The position numbers and the translations under genes were made by a program. Positions 57,890 through 64,000 of a stretch of DNA of 64,000 bases are shown piece by piece. The notes under the pieces are model-generated. The model made no database searches, was not told the origin of the DNA, and saw nothing but the letters and a program-made list of their open reading frames with translations. The stretch is from Tachypleus tridentatus (Eukaryota; Arthropoda; Merostomata; Xiphosura; Limulidae): positions 92,756,170 to 92,820,169 of the forward strand of contig NC_134834.1 in assembly GCF_004210375.1 (NCBI RefSeq). The letters are read 5' to 3'. Every line of letters begins with the position of its first letter. The stretch's first letter is position 1.

Positions 57890-58470
57890 ACGATAGTGTA
57901 TACGGATCTTCAGCATAATTGGTATCGATATTCACTAGGCCCATAAATTTTTTTCAGTTTAGCGATTTTTATGGGCGTTTTTGACGGTTTCATATTTTGT
58001 GGTTTTTAGTTTTTATAAGTGCTTTTTTACAATTACATATAAGGGAAGTAACTTCTTTAGACACTTTAGTTCATCAGTTAATATTATAACATAAATTCAG
58101 GTAAAGAACTATAAATTTTTATGTAAAGTGTTCAATAATTATAATTACTTTACTTATAGATATTCAGTATATTATGTATTTGGTTGAAATGACACACAGT
58201 GTGAGTTCTTGGTCATGATGACGAGAAACCCACATTCCGTTGCAAACAATTACTTACCAATAATTTTTTTGCATTACCAAAGGACCCTCGCTAGTACAGC
58301 GGTAAGTCTACCGATTTACAATGCTACAATCAGTGGTTCGATTCCCTTTGGTGGGCTCAGCAGATAGACTGATGTGGTTTTGCTATAAGGAAAAAAACAC
58401 AAACGCACCTTTCTTTTACTACGAATTCATATAACTTCCGTCCAGAGGGCGAGGTACTCCAGCTAGTTTT
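57890..58470. repeat. Unclassified dispersed repeat, copy 2
   Basis: Partner of 23430-23918, with the same ordered blocks ending in ACTTCCGTCCAGAGGGCGAG and CCAGCTAG. A SINE-C sits inside it just before that end. Confidence 0.6.
58283..58408 (+). mobile_element. SINE-C copy
   Basis: GACCCTCGCTAGTACAGCGG head, GTGGTTCGATTCCCTTTGGT B box, CAGCAGATAGACTGATGTGG tail. Confidence 0.9.
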
Positions 58471-58822
58471 TAATAATGAAGTATATTTCTCTCTTTAAGT
58501 TAAATAATGGTACCTCAAGCTTAAAAGATAGAATAAAAAAAAAAAGTTGACAAATGTGGTTTTCACCTAGTTTATTGTGTTTGTAGTTGAGTGCATATTG
58601 GTCAATAGTGTACAAATTTGAAATTCTAAATTAAAAAATATAAACTTGTAGTAATCATATACAAAGTGAATGAATCGACTTCAACACAGCATGCTTTAAG
58701 CACATCTCACGTTATGGAGAAGAATATTAAATTGACGAATTAACTGGAGTTTAAGTGAAAATTTAATATGAGAGATGTGGTGGTTATTGACCCCTCAAAA
58801 TTACTACTTTGAATATAGAGTT

Positions 58823-58922
58823 GGCCGGCCATGGTCAGGTGGTCAATGCACCCTTCTCGTAATCTGAGGGTCGCGGATTCGAATCCCCGTCGCACCAAAC
58901 ATGCTCGCCATTTCAACCGTTT
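58823..58922 (+). mobile_element. SINE-A head fragment, 3'-truncated
   Basis: TGGCCGGCCATGGTCAGGTG head, GGATTCGAATCCCCGTCGCA B box and the start of the body (ACATGCTCGCCATTTCAACC), then unrelated sequence. Loss of the 3' end is unusual for a retroposed SINE and implies later deletion or rearrangement. Confidence 0.85.
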
Positions 58923-58924
58923 TA

Positions 58925-59410
58925 AAATTTTTAAAATCTTAGGTCAATTCCTCTTTGTCGGTCACCCCATCTAAAATCTAGATATAAAAAATCCTAATGA
59001 CCAATACTTTCTAATATCATAGATTATGAGCACCCTTACCTTTATTTGCATAGCTAACTGTTAGAACCAGAATCTTGGGGTGATCCCGAGACTAACTTAT
59101 ATGTCAGAGAACTTAGATAAATACATAATTAATTTACATACATCGTTTTAAGCGAACAACATACGTTCCTTTTATTTCTCTTATTTAAATAATGTATATT
59201 TGTTTTAATCCATAGCCATAACATTGAACAATATATACTTGTTTTAGTAGACACTCATACAATTAAGTTAAACTGTATACTAACAGAACTACTGTTCTAT
59301 GGGCGGCTATTCAGTCAGGATCTTGACAAGCTGAACGGTTTGCTTCTTTGTTACAAAATTGCCCATTCTTCCTCAATACATCTAGGGTTACGTTCGATGT
59401 GGTTCTGTGT
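58925..59410. other. Unassigned AT-rich sequence
   Basis: No gene or element recognised. Confidence 0.4.
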
Positions 59411-59416
59411 TTCATT

Positions 59417-59690
59417 GTTTGTTTGTTGTTGTTTTTTTTAAATTCGAACAAAGCTACTCGAGGGCTATCTGTGCTAGCCGTCCCTAATTTAGCAGAGTAA
59501 GATCAGAGGGAAGGCAGCTAGTCAACACCACCCACCGCCAACTCTTTTACCAACGAATAGTGGGATTGACCGTAATATTTTAACGCCCCCACAGCTGAAA
59601 GGGCGAGCATGTTTGGCGCGACGGGGATGCGAACCCGCGACCCTCAGATTACGAGTCGCAAGCCTTAACACGCTTGGCCATGCCGGGCCA
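59417..59690 (-). mobile_element. SINE-A copy, full length
   Basis: Minus-strand copy of the GCATCCCC head type with a CTCGAGTAGCTTTGT tail. Flanked by TTCTGTGTTT on both sides. A small deletion removes the GGGCTAC segment. Confidence 0.94.
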
Positions 59691-59699
59691 TTCTGTGTT

Positions 59700-60285
59700 T
59701 TATATTGAACATGTTCCTGGCTTATTCTAGTTGGATATTACACATAACTTGCTGAACAAGCCTATTTATGTTTTCTTACTTTGCTCTTGCTTTCAGTAAT
59801 TTGCATCTTGACGTTTCTTTCTCTTTCTCAAAGTCTCAGACTCTGTTAGCGATGTCTTTTTCGTTTCGCAATTTTTGGCATCGTGATTTTCGATGTTTTT
59901 CATCACTTTTCTACTCATATTGAAGTAAAAAAAAAATACTTGTGTAACTTACGAAGATCGAGTTGTTACAAACTTCCTATAAATTTGTATGCAACGACTC
60001 CGTACGAAGGACTTACGATCCTTCTTACCGTACAGTTGGATTTTCGAGCAAAAAAAAAAGCCACTTTTCTTTTTACATATCACAATGATTTTCTACCAGA
60101 GTGTTCTCTTTTAAATTCTCCATAAAACACACTTCGCCAAGTTGTAAGTATTAATTTCGTTAGTAATAATAAATGTACAAAATTAATGTACCTTATTGAA
60201 AAATGAATAAAGTACCATTTGCCTATTAAGGAAAGGATTTAGAAAAAAAATATTTTAAAATTATGTCCTTTTTTTCTAATTTAAT
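59700..60285. other. Unassigned AT-rich sequence
   Basis: An 80-codon + frame (59883-60125) has no family resemblance. Confidence 0.4.
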
Positions 60286-60289
60286 CAAG

Positions 60290-60405
60290 GGCACAGCGGT
60301 ATGTTTCCGAGCTTATAACGCTACAAACCGAGTTTCGACACCCGTTTTGGGCAGAGCACACATATCCCATGGTACAGCTTTTTGCTTAACTTCAAACAAA
60401 CTTAC
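60290..60405 (+). mobile_element. SINE-B copy
   Basis: GGGCACAGCGGTATGTTTCC head, GAGTTTCGACACCCGTTTTG B box, AGAGCACACATATCCCATGG tail, CAAAC end. Confidence 0.85.
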
Positions 60406-60494
60406 TTATTTTTTCAAAAATGAACACGTGCACTAAATAAACATTTTTCTAAGAAACTCAACTGTTATGAAACTTTGTTAGCAACTTCCCTTTA

Positions 60495-60560
60495 TGATGT
60501 GGCGCAAATAGCCTAGCTGCTTTGTGCCATAAAACACCAAATCAACCAACCAACCAACCC
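60495..60560 (+). mobile_element. Tail of a further SINE type
   Basis: GTGGCGCAAATAGCCTAGCT, GCTTTGTGCCATAAAACACC, then (AACC)n. It shares the tail core of the other SINEs but has a different 3' end and A-rich repeat. The head is absent. Confidence 0.6.
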
Positions 60561-60743
60561 TTATGATGTCGAAAAACCGCACGAAGTTTTATTCAAATTG
60601 GACTTAAATTGTGGAAGGGATTTCACAATTAATAAGACGGAGATTAGCTTCTTACATGTATATATTTATTGGTTTCTCTGAATGCATTTAAATATTGTTG
60701 ACATAAATAAAGTTGTTTTTTCATTAGTGAAAATATAATTAGG

Positions 60744-60973
60744 TCGTCGCGGGTTCGAATCCCCGTCACACCAAACATGCTTGCCCTTGCAGCCGTGGGG
60801 GCGTTATATTGTGACGGTCAATCCCACTATTCGTTGGTAAAACAGTAGCCCAACAGTTGGCGGTGGGTGGTGATGACGAGCTGCCTTCCCTCTAGTTTTA
60901 CACTGCAAAATAAGGGGGAGCTAGCGCAGATAGCCCTCGTGTAGCTTTGCGCGAAATTCAAAGCAAAGCAAAC
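60744..60973 (+). mobile_element. SINE-A copy, 5'-truncated
   Basis: Begins just before the B box (GTCGCGGGTTCGAATCCCCG) and runs to the tail. Flanked by ATAATTAG on both sides. Confidence 0.93.
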
Positions 60974-60984
60974 CAAATAATTAG

Positions 60985-62250
60985 ATCAACGTAATGTACT
61001 TTTGATGATATCCTAATATTTTTTTTATTTTTAATAATATACGAGTATACGAACCTCACTTCTTGGAATCTACATTTAAATTACAGTGAATGCAAATTAT
61101 TTGTGTCATATTTCTTGGAATCTACACTTAAAAGACACTAAATGCAATTATTTGCGTTCCGTGGTTTAGTCCTAAGAAAAATAGCCCCAAATACATTTGA
61201 AACAAGCTGGTAATTATTTAAATAGAACAAACAGGTCGCGTACTGTACCACACCTTTTTTCTTAACTGTGTTTTGTTCTATATGGTATCAAAACTGCCAA
61301 GCGCTGTAAGATCGAGAAACATAGTTTGCACCTTAAAATTCTTTATGATTTCGTAGCGTAATTTTGTTGGAAGTTTCAGAAATTATGCAGGTAATAATTT
61401 AATTATTTTGCAAGCGACATTATATTATGAAAACTACTGTGCTTTTCTCTTTATTTATCCAATGATACCAAAAGTCCATTTTACTAGTCCACTAAAATCA
61501 GATAACAATTTTTTTTCTGTAAATTGTGTGTATTTTTACAGATGAAATGTTAACATTAGGTATATAAAAATTTTAGTTGAGATCAAATTTTACTATAGCA
61601 TATCTTGCAGACTTACAGACCAATTCAGCACAACAAGGTATAAAACTTTAAAGACTCAATTGCGTAATATCAATTGGCTGTCTTTTATACACAGTAATTT
61701 AAACGATGCTTTAAGGGTTGAACGTAGTTTGTTTGTAACTCACTTGTTTTTGCAACCTTTCTCCGTTTGTTACTGAAACCTTTACAACAGATGCAGAAAA
61801 TGTTTATAATTTTTTTAAATCTATTGTTATACATCAAAACCCAAATTAGTGTAAAAATTCTTAATTATTTGTTGTAGGGTACTAATACTTTTTAATACTT
61901 TAAGACGCTTTACGACACAAAATATCAGATTAAACTGATGAATGTATAAGCAATGAAGAACTTTCCAAGCGTTATGTGTACACACAGATCAGTCACTAAC
62001 CCTCCATTAATTATACCTTTTTCAAAACATTATAAATGATATAAAATTCAGATATACAAATTGTTTTTTTACAAGAATATTTGTATATCGCTTAATAAAT
62101 TAAAAGGAGTCCAAAATATTTCAGATTTAAATAACTCTGAGTTAATAAACTGCGTAAAGCTTAACAGTAGAGCAAACGAGAAGAGACGTAAGTAAACAGA
62201 TTTAGAAACGTCTAAGCTGCATGAAAGCTACGTCCGCTTTATTAAAACGA
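60985..62250. other. Unassigned AT-rich sequence
   Basis: A small direct duplication occurs at about 61065-61150 (CTTGGAATCTACAYTTAAA...AATGCAA). No gene or element recognised. Confidence 0.45.
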
Positions 62251-62254
62251 GTTT

Positions 62255-62750
62255 GAAGCTTCACCACGCCGATGTCATCTCATTCGTCACGTCCGACCAT
62301 GGTTTATTACCTGACATACGACTATCGTGACAAGAGCCCTGCAGTGTAGTGTTAACTGCAAAATACTTCGCTGTAACATTGTCTTGTTTGTTTGTTTTGG
62401 AATTTCGCACAAAGCTACTCGAGGGCTATCTGTGCTAGCCGTCCCTAATTTTGCAGTGTAAGACTAGAGGGAAGGCAGCTAGTCATCACCACCCACCGCC
62501 AACTCTTGGGCTACTCTTTTACCAACGAATAGTGGGATTGACCATCACATTATACGCTCCCACGGCTGGGAGGGCGAGCATGTTTAGCGCGACGCGGGCA
62601 CGAACCCGCGACCCTCGGATTACGAGTCGCACGCCTTACGCGCTTGGCCATGCCGGGCCAGTAACATTGTCATTGTCAAAGGAAACCTTTCTTCCTTGAG
62701 TGTTTTCTATAGTCTATCTAATACACGAGGAAAACAGTTTTCCGTTACTT
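62255..62750. repeat. Unclassified dispersed repeat 2, copy 2, split by a SINE-A
   Basis: 62255-62383 and 62672-62750 together match 32805-33015. The interruption is the SINE-A inserted at GTAACATTGTC. Confidence 0.65.
62384..62660 (-). mobile_element. SINE-A copy, full length
   Basis: Minus-strand copy with a perfect 11-bp TSD GTAACATTGTC (62373-62383 and 62661-62671). It shares the ACGCGGGC change before the B box with the copy at 26465, suggesting a common source. The 82-codon frame over it is SINE translation. Confidence 0.96.
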
Positions 62751-62854
62751 CGTTATAGTTAAAAACAACAACAAACAAACGTAATTTTAGACTCTCCCAC
62801 CCCACCATTTAGCTGTGTTCTTTACTGTTAAAATGATGAGAAACATGTTTACTA

Positions 62855-63225
62855 TGTATTTCTACTGCCAACGTTCGTTGCTGATCTGCCCATAACCTCA
62901 GAGGTAAAACTGTTCGTCATAGTCCTGAATGTTTATGTATTCATGCTGGTTATAAAGATATATTTTGGATTATTTCTGTAACATAGGAGCTAAATAAATA
63001 CGATATTGTGTGCTTGATAATCAGGCAGATTATAGAAACTGTTGTGGAGCTGCTATTGGGTGAAGTATCCATACCGACTACGACCATAGTAACTTTTAAT
63101 ACCTAAAGCAAACACGAACAGGGGAATCTACTGTGTTGCTTAGCCGCTGCTCACGGCATCTTGGAACCACGCAGGACAGTCACGGTGACGTATACAGCTG
63201 TGCTCTCTATGTATGGCGGATACTT
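62855..63225 (+). pseudogene. Decayed third member of the Gly/Tyr-rich cuticle-type family
   Basis: Not visible as an open frame, but aligns in order with exon 2 of the 55.6 kb gene. CTGCCAACGTTCG matches its CTGCCAGCGCCCG. CCTGAATGTTTATG...CATGCTGGTTAT matches the LNAYGAHGGY codons. At 63016-63039 it reads DNQADYRN against DKKAGYHN, then CCGAAIG against RGGAVGG. SIHTDYDHSNF (63064-63096) matches GLHDNYGRANL. LAAAHG (63140-63157) is identical. In-frame stops fall at 63061-63063 (TGA) and 63097-63099 (TAA), and frameshifts are needed. No exon 1, signal peptide or TATA box is seen upstream, where the DNA is repeat 2 and a SINE, so the 5' end is lost. Same strand as the two genes. Confidence 0.78.
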
Positions 63226-63239
63226 TTCAATATATGTAT

Positions 63240-63585
63240 GTTTTGCATTAAATACTACCTTAAAATTCAAATATATTAATAACTTTCACTTTTATCATTA
63301 ACAATGATAAATAATTACCATGTTTCTGTTTTTCACTCTTGATGCTACCATGACATAAAGCGGTTTTCAAACTAGGCCTGACATTTACGAATTTATTGGT
63401 GTCTGCCACTCAAAGTTCTTAGACAGTTACTGACATATTTCATTCTTAAAATTGAAGAAACTTAATAATTACTATTCTTTAACTATGTACTATAACTAAA
63501 TATAGTTGTGTTCTTCTCCTTGTTTGTACAGATGTGGGAAAAAATATGCTATTAATATTTCTAGCTATAAAAAAGTGTTAATATT
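63240..63585. other. Unassigned AT-rich sequence
   Basis: No gene or element recognised. Confidence 0.4.
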
Positions 63586-63589
63586 CCAG

Positions 63590-63690
63590 ATAGTTCAGCA
63601 ATAAACTTCAGACTATAACGCTAAAATACAGGACCAGATTCTCTCAGCACAAATAGCCTAGTAACTTTCCGCTAAGAAAACAACAGAAAC
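63590..63690 (+). mobile_element. SINE-C copy, strongly diverged
   Basis: ATAGTTCAGCAATAAACTTC, CTATAACGCTAAAATACAGG, AGCACAAATAGCCTAGTAAC and a CGCTAAGAAAA end follow the SINE-C order. Confidence 0.6.
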
Positions 63691-63909
63691 GACTTATCTT
63701 TTACTCGTGAAATATATTATTATTATTGTTTTGTTTCTGTCATGTCATAACAAATATTTTCTAATTAAATCTCGATTTTTAATTCACATGTATTTAGAAA
63801 ATTTTGATAAATTGCAAATGTATTCCTCGTTTAAATTCGATTATTTTAAAGGTAATTCAGGGAAATCTTTTGTATCCATTTCACAAAGTATAACTTCCCG
63901 TGTATTCAG

Positions 63910-64000
63910 GCCCAGCATGGGCAGGTGATTAAGGCGCTCGACTCGTAATCCGAGAGTGGCGGGTTCGAATCCCCGTTGCACCAAACAGGCTCACCCCTTC
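63910..64000 (+). mobile_element. SINE-A copy, cut by the window edge
   Basis: Head GGCCCAGCATGGGCAGGTGA, B box GGGTTCGAATCCCCGTTGCA, start of the body; it continues beyond 64000. Confidence 0.93.

Overview
This window is AT-rich, intron- and repeat-dominated nuclear DNA from an animal, most likely a chelicerate arthropod. My best guess is a horseshoe crab. The guess rests on two secreted Gly/Tyr/His-rich cuticle-type proteins and on the tRNA-derived SINE families, which resemble ones I associate with xiphosuran sequences; no database search was run. There are no operons, bacterial genes, CRISPR arrays or rRNA. Only two genes can be supported, both on the + strand: one at about 19.5-21.95 kb and one at about 55.5-57.06 kb. 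A decayed third relative lies at about 62.86-63.22 kb.

The two genes share one architecture: a TATA box, a tiny first coding exon (12 or 9 nt), an intron, one large exon carrying the rest of a 17-residue signal peptide and the whole Gly/Tyr-rich mature protein, then a second intron that begins 12-13 nt after the stop codon, and a short non-coding last exon with a polyadenylation signal. The 19.5 kb gene is intact (226 aa). The 55.6 kb gene has a one-base frameshift in an A run at 56140-56143. The third copy is a stop- and frameshift-ridden relic; it and the intact gene both support the same one-base repair of the shifted gene. These proteins are expected to be exported by epidermal cells and built into cuticle.

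The rest is mobile and repetitive DNA. Three SINE families are named here. SINE-A is about 270-280 bp with a tRNA-Thr(CGT)-like head. SINE-B is about 130 bp and SINE-C about 120 bp, both with a TAC-anticodon-like head. About 55 copies or fragments lie on both strands, many with 9-12 bp target-site duplications (TSDs). All three families end in related 3' sequence (a CAGATAGCC...TGT.GCTTTG core), which suggests one shared LINE partner. Other mobile DNA: a 1,012-bp non-autonomous hAT-type DNA element with a perfect 8-bp TSD (8.33-9.35 kb) and a truncated inverted copy at 27 kb; Penelope-like retroelement remnants at 13.3-15.9 kb (reverse transcriptase plus GIY-YIG endonuclease), 24.06-24.37 kb and 25.6-25.8 kb; and several unclassified dispersed repeats.

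Tandem arrays are unusually frequent. They include a 38-bp array inside the Penelope-like reverse transcriptase, a 362-bp SINE-containing satellite at 16-17.5 kb, a 22-bp array inside the 3'UTR intron of the first gene, a 44-bp array just past the second gene, and a cluster of six unrelated arrays between 41 and 52.4 kb (units of 40, 51, 48, 63, 34 and 43 bp), three of them with higher-order periodicity. Most open reading frames over 60 codons outside the two genes are translations of SINEs or of arrays whose unit is a multiple of three. Long unassigned AT-rich stretches lie between these features.
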